Part shown: positions 24,818 to 32,409 of the stretch, in pieces
Position numbering within the stretch: position 1 is the first letter of the stretch
Layout: every line of letters begins with the position of its first letter
NCBI GenBank assembly: GCA_016199245.1
Contig: JACQHC010000128.1
Span: forward strand, 1-32,410
Length of the DNA stretch: 32,410 bases
Origin: Gemmatimonadota bacterium
Lineage (GTDB): Bacteria; Gemmatimonadota; Gemmatimonadetes; Gemmatimonadales; GWC2-71-9
Direction: 5' to 3'
The notes under the pieces: model-generated
The model's database searches: none
What the model was told of the DNA's origin: nothing
What the model saw: only the letters and a program-made list of their open reading frames with translations
Program-made: the position numbers and the translations under genes

Positions 24818-25560
24818 CTTCCCGAACCCCGCTGTCCTGTTCGCCAGCGCCGCGGGACCAGCCGACCGCCGCCGATCGCGTGGCCCGGTGGAATGCGACA
24901 GGCAACCCACAGGACCTGTGGCCGGCAAGCAGCCCGGAGGACAGGCTGGCGGCCCATCGGCTCGTGTCTGCCACCGCGCGCGCGGTGCTCAGTGGTGAGC
25001 AACCCCCACCGCTGCAACTGCCGAGACCGGAGGCCTTGGCCGCCATGGGGGCGGCGGCGTTCGTGTCCGGACTCGGGCCGCTGCTGGGCTACTGGATCGA
25101 GCGGGGAACCGTCGAGGCCCCCGCCAGCGTGGCGGATCTTGTCCGGGCACACTACGCGTCCGCTGCCCGGAGAAGCGCCCGGCTCACCGCGGCCACGCTG
25201 GAGATTCTCGACCGGGGCGCTGAGCGCGGGCTGGCGTTCATCCTCCTCAAAGGCATGCATACGGCCCACGAGTACTTCCCGGATCCGGGCACGCGACCGG
25301 CGGCTGACGTCGATGTGCTGGTGGCACCCGGAGACGCCGGGGCGGCGGAGGAGTTGCTCGCACAGCTCGGGTTCGACGAAATGCGCCCAGCGACCGACGG
25401 CACCCGATCTGAATGGTACAGGCGCGGCGTGGCCAGAATGCCTATCACGCTCGACGCGGAACACGAGGACAACCGGTGGGCCGTCGACCTTCATTTTGCC
25501 CTGACCCGTCGCTACTACCGCGGCCTCAGGGCGGGGTTGCCGCAACCAGTGGCGCATGAA

Positions 25561-26643
25561 CTAGTGGACCGTAACTGAAATGCGTGAAGCACGAATGCGA
25601 CGCTTGGGGTCGCGATATCGCCACAGGAAGGGCTGACAGGTCGCGTTATGGAGCTTGATGTACTGGAGCAGCTTCTTCCGCAAGTCGGTCGTGGAGGTGA
25701 AGATGCCGCGGGCGATGCAGTCGCGCTCGATCTTAGCAAACCAGAGCTCAACTTGGTTCAGCCAACTGCTGTACGTCGGGGTGTAGTGGATGGTGACGCG
25801 CGGGTGCGCGCCGAGCCACGCTTGCACGGGGTTGGCTTTGTGGGCGCTCAGGTTGTCGGCGATGATGTGAATGGGCTTGCCCCGGGGCTGGGTGGCGACC
25901 ACCTGATCGAGAAAGTCGACGAACGCCAGGGCCGTGTGGCGCGGCACCGTATCGCCCAGCACGCGTCCCGTGTGCACATTGAGCGCGGCATAGAGGGAGA
26001 GCGTGCCGTGGCGGACGTACTCGAACCCGTGGCGCTCGGCGCGGCCGGGCGAGAGCGGCAGGACCGGGGTGGTGCGATCCAGGGCTTGGATCGCGGTCTT
26101 CTCGTCCACGCACAAGACCGCCGCGTGCTGCGGCGGATTCAGATAGAGCCCGATAATGTCCGCGGCCTTCCGCTCGAAGTCCGGATCGGGACTCTCCGTG
26201 TAGCGTTCGACGCGGTGCGGCCGGAGGCCGGCGCGCTGCCAGACCCGCGCGATCGTCATGTGACTGACGCCGAGCCGCTTGCCCAAGCGCCGCGTGGTCC
26301 AGTGCGTCAGCGGTGCGGGAGGAGCCTGATGCAGCGTGACCTCCAAGATCTTCGCCTCCAGCGCCGGACTCAGCGCGTGGCCGCGCCCGGCCCGCGGGGC
26401 ATCGCCGAGCGCCAATATCCCGCCCTCCAGGTATCGCCGCTTCCACATCGCGATGAAGCGATCGGTGACACCCAGCCGCGCCCCAATCGCCGCATAGCTC
26501 TCGCCGTCGGCCACCGCGAGCATCACGCGGGCGCGCCGGGCAATGGCCTGGCTGAGGGTGGTTTGTCGGAGCAGCTGCTCGAGCTCGTGCCGCTCGGCGG
26601 AAGCCAGCGTGAGGTCCATCGTGGGCGTAAACATACCGCCCAC
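25561..26643 (-). CDS. IS630-family transposase
   Basis: Up to 360 residues. The N-terminal half is a helix-turn-helix pair (SYAAIGARLGVTDRFIAMWKRRYLEGG; KRLGVSHMTIARVWQRAGL). The DDE nuclease shows D180 (VLCVDEKTAIQA), D263 (IIADNLSAHK) and E299 (YSSWLNQVELWF), the IS630 signature. The start may be M1, or MFTPTMDL or MDLTLAS a few codons later. The stop codon TAG consists of the target-site TA plus one host base (25561), so the gene ends outside the element proper. It is antisense to the interrupted nucleotidyltransferase gene. Confidence 0.95.
   Translation of the reverse strand: MGGMFTPTMDLTLASAERHELEQLLRQTTLSQAIARRARVMLAVADGESYAAIGARLGVTDRFIAMWKRRYLEGGILALGDAPRAGRGHALSPALEAKILEVTLHQAPPAPLTHWTTRRLGKRLGVSHMTIARVWQRAGLRPHRVERYTESPDPDFERKAADIIGLYLNPPQHAAVLCVDEKTAIQALDRTTPVLPLSPGRAERHGFEYVRHGTLSLYAALNVHTGRVLGDTVPRHTALAFVDFLDQVVATQPRGKPIHIIADNLSAHKANPVQAWLGAHPRVTIHYTPTYSSWLNQVELWFAKIERDCIARGIFTSTTDLRKKLLQYIKLHNATCQPFLWRYRDPKRRIRASRISVTVH
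25564..25582 (+). repeat. IS630 left terminal inverted repeat
   Basis: GTGGACCGTAACTGAAATG, preceded by the TA target copy at 25562-25563. It pairs with the right repeat with two mismatches. Because the transposase gene reads out through this end, the repeat also encodes its last residues (SVTVH). Confidence 0.9.
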
Positions 26644-26666
26644 CGCTGCAAGTCGTGTGCTATAAA

Positions 26667-26685
26667 CATCTCAGTTACGATCCAC
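26667..26685 (-). repeat. IS630 right terminal inverted repeat
   Basis: On the minus strand this reads GTGGATCGTAACTGAGATG, matching the left repeat at 17 of 19 positions. It is followed by the second TA copy at 26686-26687 and lies upstream of the transposase start. Confidence 0.9.
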
Positions 26686-27271
26686 TAGGAGTCCTGCCGC
26701 TTCATGGGCGCGCGGTCCCAGTACTCCGCCACCTCGCGCTCATCACCTTTCTGGCGCAGCATGCAGCTCACAACCCCAGGTACTTCCGCGCGATACGGCT
26801 CGGGGAACTTGCGCTCGTGATCCGTCGCGACACGGCGCGTGGCACTCTTCGCTGGGACGAGCTGATGCTGTTTCTAGCGGAAACTGGAACGCTGCGGTTC
26901 GCGTACCCGGCCCTCGAACTGGCCGAACGATTCGTTCCTGGGACCGTGGATTCAGTTTTGCGACAAGAAATCGGCCGGTGCGTGCCGCCGCGCATGCGTC
27001 GGGTCGTTTGAGCGATCGAACTCAGTGACATGACACTGCCCCGCGCGTCGGTTGAGGCACGCCTCATGTGGGCGAGCGGACCCGCAGAGCTCTTGATGGC
27101 CCTGAGTGACCTCGTGTGGCCTGCGGGCGTGCCTCTCACGTGGGCGAACGTCAACCTGCTCTATGGCCGGTGGCTCCGGATGGCCGCCGGTGGGCGCCTT
27201 TCGCTGCGCGCCAAACGGTAACCAGACCAGAAGTCGGTCTCGCCCTGGCTCTCGACTCTGGTTAAGCTACG

Positions 27272-27288
27272 TGGGGCGGACCGCCCCA
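27272..27288. terminator. Hairpin between the disrupted operon and the radical SAM operon
   Basis: TGGGGCG-GAC-CGCCCCA forms a perfect 7-bp stem with a 3-nt loop, 50 bp after the end of the disrupted nucleotidyltransferase. No U-tract follows. It may end the polysaccharide operon. The rest of 27222-27388 shows a second weak hairpin (AGACC/GGTCT) and the radical SAM ribosome binding site. Confidence 0.45.
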
Positions 27289-27388
27289 GCCGAACGAGCC
27301 CCGGGGGGTACACGGAAAGTGTGTCGCCAAGCGAGCGCTATGACTCACGGTGTCGATGCGACATTCGGCAGCCAGGAGGGTAGACTAG

Positions 27389-28816
27389 ATGCACTCTGCC
27401 TCGTTGGAATCTCCTCGCATTCTGCTCGCGCACTCGTACTACCTGGCCTACGACCCGAAGCAGACGCAGAAGATGCGGCCGTATCCGCCGCTCGCCACGC
27501 TCATCACCGCGTCGGTCCTCCGGCAACACGGCTATGAGGTCGACCTGTTCGATGCCATGTTGGCACGCGGCGTCGAAGCTTTCCATTCTCAGGTCGATGC
27601 CATGCACCCGTCGATCGTCGCCATCGTCGAGGACAACTTCAATTTCCTCACGAAGATGTGCACGCTCAGAATGCGCGAGGCGGCGTTGGACATGGTCGCG
27701 TCCGCGCGCGCGGCCGGGGCCCGGGTTGTCGTCAATGGCTCGGATGCCGCAGACCGCCCCGACCTGTACCTCGTGGCAGGGGCCGATGCCGTCATTCCGG
27801 GGGATCCCGAGCCCGCGGTTCTCGACCTCGTCGCCGCGTGGACCGGCTCCAATGGGCTGAAGGCGGAGGCCGTACCGGGGATCATCATCGCCGCGCCCCA
27901 GAACGGCGAGACCCGGCGCACCGCGCCGCGCCCCGCTCTCGACGATCTGGACCACCTCCCGTTCCCCGCGTGGGACCTCCTGGACGCAGGCAGTTATCGG
28001 CGGGCGTGGACCGCAGCACACGGGCGACTGTCGTGGAACATGGCGACGTCGCGCGGCTGCCCCTATCGGTGCAACTGGTGCGCCAAGCCACTGTTCGGGA
28101 AGCGGTACGCGCAGCGCTCGCCGGAGAACGTCGCTGGTGAGCTAGACGAGCTCCGACACGCGATCGCACCGGACCACGTGTGGTTCGCCGATGACATCTT
28201 CGGCCTCACGCCGGCATGGATCGAGGCATTCGCCCGAGCCGTTTCGGCCCGGGGCGCACGGACGCCGTTCACCATGCAATCGCGGGCGAATCTGATGAAA
28301 CCGCGCGCGGTCGCGGCCCTGGCCGAGGCCGGGGCGGAAGAGGTTTGGCTGGGGGTCGAGTCCGGCTCGCAGCAGATCCTGAATGCGATGGACAAAGGCA
28401 CCACGGTGGCTCAGGTGCGAGAGGCGACGCGGGAACTCCGCCGACACGGTATCCGATGCGGCTGGTTCATCCAGCTGGGCTATCGTGGCGAGCAGTGGCC
28501 GGATCTCGTCGCGACGCGCAACCTGGTGCGCGACGAGTGGCCCGACGACATCGGCGTGTCGGTTTCGTATCCCCTCCCTGGCACCAAGTTCTACGAGCAG
28601 GTGCGCACCGAGCTCGGGCGGAAAACCAATTGGGCGGACAGCGATGATCTTGCCATGATGTTCCGAGGTACGTACGTGACCGAATTCTACAAGCGCGTGC
28701 GTGACCTCCTCCACACCGAGGTCCGAGCACGTCAGGCCCGCGACGCCGAGTGGGATGCGTTGGAGCGGCATGAGCCGGACAGCCGATCTCCAGCTGGATA
28801 TCCCGCGCCCCCATGA
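27389..28816 (+). CDS. B12-binding-type radical SAM enzyme
   Basis: A 475-residue protein. Residues 1-190 resemble the cobalamin-binding domain of B12-radical SAM proteins (ILLAHSYYL, PPLATLITASVLRQHGYEVDLFDAML, GADAVIPGDPEPAVLDLV), though the DxHxxG cobalamin-ligand motif is not seen. The radical SAM core starts at TSRGCPYRCNWCAKP with C224, C228 and C231 binding the 4Fe-4S cluster. WFADDIFGLTPAWIEAFARAV and EVWLGVESGSQQILNAMDKGTT are characteristic of the BchE/MiaB-like B12 subfamily. These enzymes use SAM radical chemistry for methylation, cyclisation or rearrangement; the substrate is unknown. ATG 27389 follows a strong AGGAGGGT. It overlaps the methyltransferase gene by ATGA and leads a five-gene operon. 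Confidence 0.9.
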   Translation: MHSASLESPRILLAHSYYLAYDPKQTQKMRPYPPLATLITASVLRQHGYEVDLFDAMLARGVEAFHSQVDAMHPSIVAIVEDNFNFLTKMCTLRMREAALDMVASARAAGARVVVNGSDAADRPDLYLVAGADAVIPGDPEPAVLDLVAAWTGSNGLKAEAVPGIIIAAPQNGETRRTAPRPALDDLDHLPFPAWDLLDAGSYRRAWTAAHGRLSWNMATSRGCPYRCNWCAKPLFGKRYAQRSPENVAGELDELRHAIAPDHVWFADDIFGLTPAWIEAFARAVSARGARTPFTMQSRANLMKPRAVAALAEAGAEEVWLGVESGSQQILNAMDKGTTVAQVREATRELRRHGIRCGWFIQLGYRGEQWPDLVATRNLVRDEWPDDIGVSVSYPLPGTKFYEQVRTELGRKTNWADSDDLAMMFRGTYVTEFYKRVRDLLHTEVRARQARDAEWDALERHEPDSRSPAGYPAPP

Positions 28817-29658
28817 CCGCCCGTACGTCGCGCCCGGCCGACAGCGACGTCCTGCCGCCGGCCGTGGTGGCGTTCGATGCCGTCGCGCCGCAGTTCGATC
28901 AGCGGTATGGCCAATGGGCCAGCGTGCGGGCACAGCGACGGGCCGTCCAGAAGGAGTTGCTGCGGGCATTTCCCCCCGACGCGGCGCTCCTTGAGCTCGG
29001 GGGCGGGACCGGGGACGACGCGATTCACCTCGCCTCACGGGGCCGGCGCGTGCTGCTCACCGATGGCTCGCGTTCCATGCTTGCGTGCGCCCAGGCGAAA
29101 ATCCGGGACGCCCGCTTGGAGCATCGCATCACGACGCACGCAATCACGCTCGAGCGCCTCCGCGACCTGCCCAGAACCATGATTCCGTCCATGCCGGTGA
29201 GGTTCGACGGCGCCTACTCCAACTTCGCGGCGTTCAACTGCATCACGGATCTCGCGGGGGTGGCGTCTGACCTGGCCGACCTGCTGCGGCCTGGTGCACC
29301 GGTGTTACTCGTAATCTTCGGGCCCGTATCGGTTGGCGAAGTGCTGGTGCAACTCTGGAAGGGCGATGCTCGTGCCGCGTTCCGCCGACTGTCCTCCGGC
29401 GACATCCCCGCGCGGGTCGCTGGACGAGAGTTCACGGTTCGCTATCCCTCCCCCCGGCAGGTCGCGGATCGGTTCGCGCCATGGTTTCGGCTGGTCCGCA
29501 CGCGGGGCGTCGGCATCTTCGTGCCGCCCAGCGCGGCTGAGCCATCCATCTCCCGCTTCCCCCGGTTGCTCGCCATTCTGGAGGCGCTCGATCGGGGCGC
29601 CTCGGCTCCCCTGGCGTTGCTCGCGGACCACGTCCTGCTGCAATTCGAGCGTGTCTGA
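28813..29658 (+). CDS. Class I SAM-dependent methyltransferase
   Basis: A 281-residue Rossmann methyltransferase. The N-terminal VVAFDAVAPQFDQRYGQWASVRAQRRAV helix precedes motif I ALLELGGGTGDDAIHLASRG. LLTDGSRSMLACAQAK is the acidic ribose-binding strand, FDGAYSNFAAFNCITDLAG is the motif IV region, and LLRPGAPVLLVIFGP closes the core. The C-terminal part (EFTVRYPSPRQVADRFAPWFRLVRTRGVGIFVPP) is typical of natural-product and small-molecule methyltransferases. ATG lies in an ATGA overlap with the radical SAM gene, and the end overlaps the amidohydrolase by 8 bp, so all three are co-translated. Substrate unknown. Confidence 0.9.
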   Translation: MTARTSRPADSDVLPPAVVAFDAVAPQFDQRYGQWASVRAQRRAVQKELLRAFPPDAALLELGGGTGDDAIHLASRGRRVLLTDGSRSMLACAQAKIRDARLEHRITTHAITLERLRDLPRTMIPSMPVRFDGAYSNFAAFNCITDLAGVASDLADLLRPGAPVLLVIFGPVSVGEVLVQLWKGDARAAFRRLSSGDIPARVAGREFTVRYPSPRQVADRFAPWFRLVRTRGVGIFVPPSAAEPSISRFPRLLAILEALDRGASAPLALLADHVLLQFERV

Positions 29659-30790
29659 CGGGGAATCCCGGCGAGTGCGGCCCTTCGTGCTCCGGGCTGA
29701 GAATGGCAGCCGCGTCGTCATCAGTGACGGCGAGATCAGTCAACCGGGGGATCGCCTGGGCGACACGTATGATCTCGGACCCGGTACGTTTCATGCTGGC
29801 CTGATCAACGCCCACGACCACCTGTTCCGGAATCACTACCCCAGACTGGGGGCGCCGCCTTACAGAAACGCCTACGAGTGGGGGAATGACATTCACGTGC
29901 GGTGGGCCGAAGAGATCCGACGCATGCAGGCTCTCCCCCGCAGAGAAGCGCTGCTGTTCGGAGCCTTGAAGAATCTGCTAGGTGCGGTCACCACCGTGGT
30001 GCATCACGATCCCTGGGACGACGCGCTGGCGGCGGACTTCCCGGTGCGAGTAGTCCGGATTCGCGTCGCGCATTCCCTCGGTCTCGAGCACGACCTCCCA
30101 CACGCCGTCGCGGGAGACGAACACACCCGAGACCGACCGTTGTCGATGCACCTCGCCGAAGGCGTCGATGCCGTCGCGGTCGCCGAAGTCCGTGAGGCGG
30201 AGCGCCGAGACCTGCTGGGCGGGGACCTCGTAGCGGTGCACCTCGTGGGCGTGGACCGCGACGCAATCGCCCGCATTCGGGCGACAGGAACCGCGGTGGC
30301 CTGGTGCCCCACGTCGAATCGCTTTCTATTCGACCGCACGGCTCCGGGCGAACTGTTTCAGCCCGGCATCGACGTCCTACTCGGCACGGACGCGCTCCTT
30401 ACGGCGGACGGAACAATGCTGGCGGAGCTCCACGAGGCACGCCGCCTGGGGCATCTGGACGATCAGCGCCTCCGAGAAGCGGTCGGTCGGGTGGCTGCCC
30501 GCAGGTTGCGGGTGCCCGAGCCGGCGCTGGCGCCCGGATATCCCGCGGATGTGGTGTTTCTCCGCCGACCGCTCTTTGAAGCGCGCCCTGCCGATGTCGC
30601 GCTGGTCCTCGTAGGCGGCGTTCCGCGACTCGCGGACGAGCAGTTCGCCGAACTGTTCGGCCATTGCGGCGTCCCCGCCGAACCGTTAGACGCCATCGGG
30701 ACACGCAAGCTCGTGGCGGCGCCGCTCGGAACTGTGGCCCGCCGCGTGTTCGATCTGTCGCCTCAGTGTCAGCGGGTGCTGGAATGGTAG
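29651..30790 (+). CDS. Metal-dependent amidohydrolase (TRZ/ATZ-like)
   Basis: A 379-residue amidohydrolase. A short beta strand region (VVISDGEISQPGDRLG) leads into GTFHAGLINAHDHLFRNHYPR with H55 and H57, the first metal ligands. Later ligands are likely H167 (SMHLAEGVD), H197 (VAVHLVGVD) and D247 (DVLLGTDALLTADGTML). AWCPTSNRFLF is the CPxSN motif of the deaminase/chlorohydrolase branch. The end (LAPGYPADVVFLR) is the usual return to the beta domain. It probably hydrolyses a C-N bond on a cyclic or amide substrate. GTG 29651 overlaps the methyltransferase stop by 8 bp; the track's earlier start is shadow. Role inferred to be in the same pathway as the radical SAM enzyme. Confidence 0.85.
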   Translation: MSDGESRRVRPFVLRAENGSRVVISDGEISQPGDRLGDTYDLGPGTFHAGLINAHDHLFRNHYPRLGAPPYRNAYEWGNDIHVRWAEEIRRMQALPRREALLFGALKNLLGAVTTVVHHDPWDDALAADFPVRVVRIRVAHSLGLEHDLPHAVAGDEHTRDRPLSMHLAEGVDAVAVAEVREAERRDLLGGDLVAVHLVGVDRDAIARIRATGTAVAWCPTSNRFLFDRTAPGELFQPGIDVLLGTDALLTADGTMLAELHEARRLGHLDDQRLREAVGRVAARRLRVPEPALAPGYPADVVFLRRPLFEARPADVALVLVGGVPRLADEQFAELFGHCGVPAEPLDAIGTRKLVAAPLGTVARRVFDLSPQCQRVLEW

Positions 30791-30993
30791 GCCGCCGATC
30801 AGACCTGTCACGGCGTCGTCTCGTACACGAACGGGAAATCGAGGAGCTGCCTTCGCGGCAGGCCCACCGCGGTGTATGGCTGACCGGAAACTTTAGCCCG
30901 CTTGACCCTGAGAACAACAGCAGACCGGACCGCCGTCTGCCTGAAGAGGCATTGGGCGGCGCCCTCCGGACTTCACTCATTAGCGTCGCGTAA
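30784..30993 (+). CDS. Small 69-codon ORF in the radical SAM operon, unknown
   Basis: ATG 30784 overlaps the amidohydrolase stop (AATGGTAG), and the frame runs 69 codons to TAA 30993, just before the second methyltransferase. The peptide is charged in its first half (SDLSRRRLVHEREIEELPSR), followed by GVWLTGNFSPLDPENN and an alanine/glycine-rich end. No family is recognised. The overlap is consistent with translational coupling, but there is no good Shine-Dalgarno. It shares its frame with the following methyltransferase region, so it could be a separate gene, a degenerate N-terminal extension, or noncoding. Confidence 0.35.
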   Translation: MVGRRSDLSRRRLVHEREIEELPSRQAHRGVWLTGNFSPLDPENNSRPDRRLPEEALGGALRTSLISVA

Positions 30994-31005
30994 CGGAGGG
31001 GCCAC

Positions 31006-31758
31006 ACGCCGCCACGCAGCTCGGACGCCAAATCGCGAGCCCTGGCGACAGACGCGCCGGAGCTGCTTCCGCCGCGAGAGGCCTACCGGCTCTGGGCACC
31101 GCACTACGAGGTCGAAACGGCTATCAGCGCCCTCGACGAGCTGGCAGTCGCAGAGTTGACGCCCCCGCTACAGGGCCTGGCTCTGCTGGACGCCGGTTGC
31201 GGAACTGGGAGGCGCCTTCCGGCGGTCTCGTCTCACGGACCCCATCGCGTCGTTGGTATCGACCTGGTGCGCGAAATGCTGGAGGTCGGCCGGCGCCTGC
31301 GAGGCCGCGACATACGCGTCTCGGTGGCTGACGTCAGAGCCCTGCCGTTTCCCACCCGGACCTTCGACGTGGTCTGGTGCCGTCTCGTGCTGGGTCATAC
31401 GCAGCGCCTCGATCCGGCCTATCAGGAGTTCTTCCGCGTCACTAAGCCCGGAGGGTCCTTGACTGTCACCGATTTCCACGCTGAAGCCGTGGCAGCCGGC
31501 CACGTCCGAACGTTCCGAGACGTCGACGGAGTCGTGCACGCCGTGGAAACGCAGCCACACACTGCAGAGGACCACCGGCAAGCGGCGGCAAGCGCGGGTT
31601 TCCTGCTCACAACCGCTCGTGATTGCCGCGTCGGACCGGAGGTGCGGAACTTCTGGCTGCAGGCGGGGGCGCTCGAACGCTACGAGGCCCAACTCGGCAC
31701 GCCCTTACTGCTGGCGCTCCGCTTCGCTAAGGAACGCCGGCGTGGCTCGCAGGGGTGA
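31006..31758 (+). CDS. SAM-dependent methyltransferase, start codon uncertain
   Basis: The track begins at TTG 31156, but the same frame upstream encodes PPREAYRLWAPHYEVETAISALDEL, the N-terminal helix typical of UbiE-like methyltransferases, so the gene starts earlier. No ATG or GTG exists between the TAA at 30993 and that helix. Options are ACG 31006, just after GGAGGGG, or CTG 31042. Motif I is LALLDAGCGTGRRLPAV; VVGIDLVREMLEVGRR, DVRALPFPTRTFDVVWCRLVLGH and FRVTKPGGSLTVTDFHAEAV complete the core. The end overlaps the convergent msrQ gene by about 54 bp. It probably methylates the pathway product or intermediate; substrate unknown. Broken start or sequence error is possible. Confidence 0.8.
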   Translation, partial: TPPRSSDAKSRALATDAPELLPPREAYRLWAPHYEVETAISALDELAVAELTPPLQGLALLDAGCGTGRRLPAVSSHGPHRVVGIDLVREMLEVGRRLRGRDIRVSVADVRALPFPTRTFDVVWCRLVLGHTQRLDPAYQEFFRVTKPGGSLTVTDFHAEAVAAGHVRTFRDVDGVVHAVETQPHTAEDHRQAAASAGFLLTTARDCRVGPEVRNFWLQAGALERYEAQLGTPLLLALRFAKERRRGSQG

Positions 31759-32409
31759 TCGGGCCTGAACGAGCCGGCCGAGGTCCCCGGCGCGGCGGCT
31801 CCCCGCAAGCCGTGTCACCACCAACCGCCACCCCAGCAACCCCACCAGTACCAGCCCGTACGTCACCGGCCGCCGCACATCCGCCTTCACCAACCACAGG
31901 AAATGCAGCACGCCGAGCGCCGCGGCCACGTACACCAACTGATGCAACCGCTGCCACCGCTTCGAGCCAAGACGCTTGACCCACCCCGCCGTGGAGGTCA
32001 CGGCGAGCGGCACCAGCATCACGAAGGCCGTGAAACCCACGGTGACGTACGGCCGCTTGGCGATGTCCTCGAGCACGATCCCCATGCTCAGTCCCTCGCC
32101 CGAGAACACCGCACGATCCAGCCAATAGATCGTGAAATGCAGCGTCGCATAGAAGAACACGTACAATCCGAACATCCGCCGCACGTGCACCAGGGCGTTC
32201 AAACTCAGCAGCCGCCGCAGCGGCGTGACGCCGAGCGTAATCGCGAGGAAGGTGAGCGCCGTGAGCCCGGTGCGGTGCGTGATCTCCTCGATGGGATTGG
32301 CGCCCAGGTCCGACCGAATGATGTCCCGCACGAGATCGGCCAACGGCAAAAGAGACGCCCCGAACGCCACGGGCTTTACGACGCGCTGAATCCACTGGCC
32401 CTGCGTCAT
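31705..32409 (-). CDS. msrQ: MsrQ, heme-binding membrane subunit of methionine sulfoxide reductase
   Basis: A 234-residue membrane protein of the YedZ/MsrQ family with about six helices. HVRRMFGLYVFFYATLHFTIYW and RLHQLVYVAAALGVLHFLWL hold histidines expected to bind heme. DLGANPIEEITHRTG and TGLTALTFLAITLGVTPLRRLL are family signatures near the N-terminus. MsrQ passes electrons from the quinone pool to MsrP, a periplasmic molybdoenzyme that repairs oxidised methionine. MsrP is expected just to the right, outside the window, as msrP commonly precedes msrQ. ATG 32409 is one base from the window end, so the ribosome site is not visible. The gene looks complete. Confidence 0.9.
   Translation of the reverse strand: MTQGQWIQRVVKPVAFGASLLPLADLVRDIIRSDLGANPIEEITHRTGLTALTFLAITLGVTPLRRLLSLNALVHVRRMFGLYVFFYATLHFTIYWLDRAVFSGEGLSMGIVLEDIAKRPYVTVGFTAFVMLVPLAVTSTAGWVKRLGSKRWQRLHQLVYVAAALGVLHFLWLVKADVRRPVTYGLVLVGLLGWRLVVTRLAGSRRAGDLGRLVQARSPLRATPAFLSEAERQQ

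Larger units (their letters stand above)
25564..26685. mobile_element. Complete IS630-family insertion sequence
   Basis: A 1122-bp element bounded by 19-bp terminal inverted repeats (two mismatches) and flanked by TA on both sides (25562-25563 and 26686-26687), the target duplication of the IS630/Tc1 superfamily. It carries one transposase gene on the minus strand with all catalytic residues. Precise removal with one TA restores the host reading frame, so the ends are certain. Transposase integrity and near-identical ends suggest recent arrival. Confidence 0.95.
24814..27221 (+). pseudogene. NTP_transf_5-type nucleotidyltransferase split by IS630 and a nonsense codon
   Basis: GTG 24814 overlaps the GT4 stop. 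The first 249 codons encode the nucleotidyltransferase half (LAFILLKGMHTAHEYFPDPG, PAADVDVLVAPGD). The IS630 element follows the codon for Glu in VAHEL. Deleting the element and one TA copy restores the frame exactly: VAHEL joins GVLPLHGRAVPVLRHLALITFLAQH. A second lesion, TGA at 27009-27011 after PPRMRRVV, interrupts the tail, which continues in the same frame (SVEARLMWASGPAELLMALSDLVWP) to the stop at 27221. The repaired product is about 427 residues, against 416 for the intact paralogue at 14926. The gene is not functional as a whole; the paralogue may supply the activity. Confidence 0.9.

Noticed and set aside
24706-25557. Minus-strand ORF opposite the nucleotidyltransferase 5' half
   Set aside because: No domain; antisense shadow of a gene supported by its paralogue.
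2405-27011. Genome-wide reassignment of TGA as a sense codon
   Set aside because: TGA is clearly a real stop in many intact genes here (GTGA/ATGA overlaps, MT and GT ends), and the three internal TGAs fall at positions expected to hold different residues (Cys, unknown, Glu).
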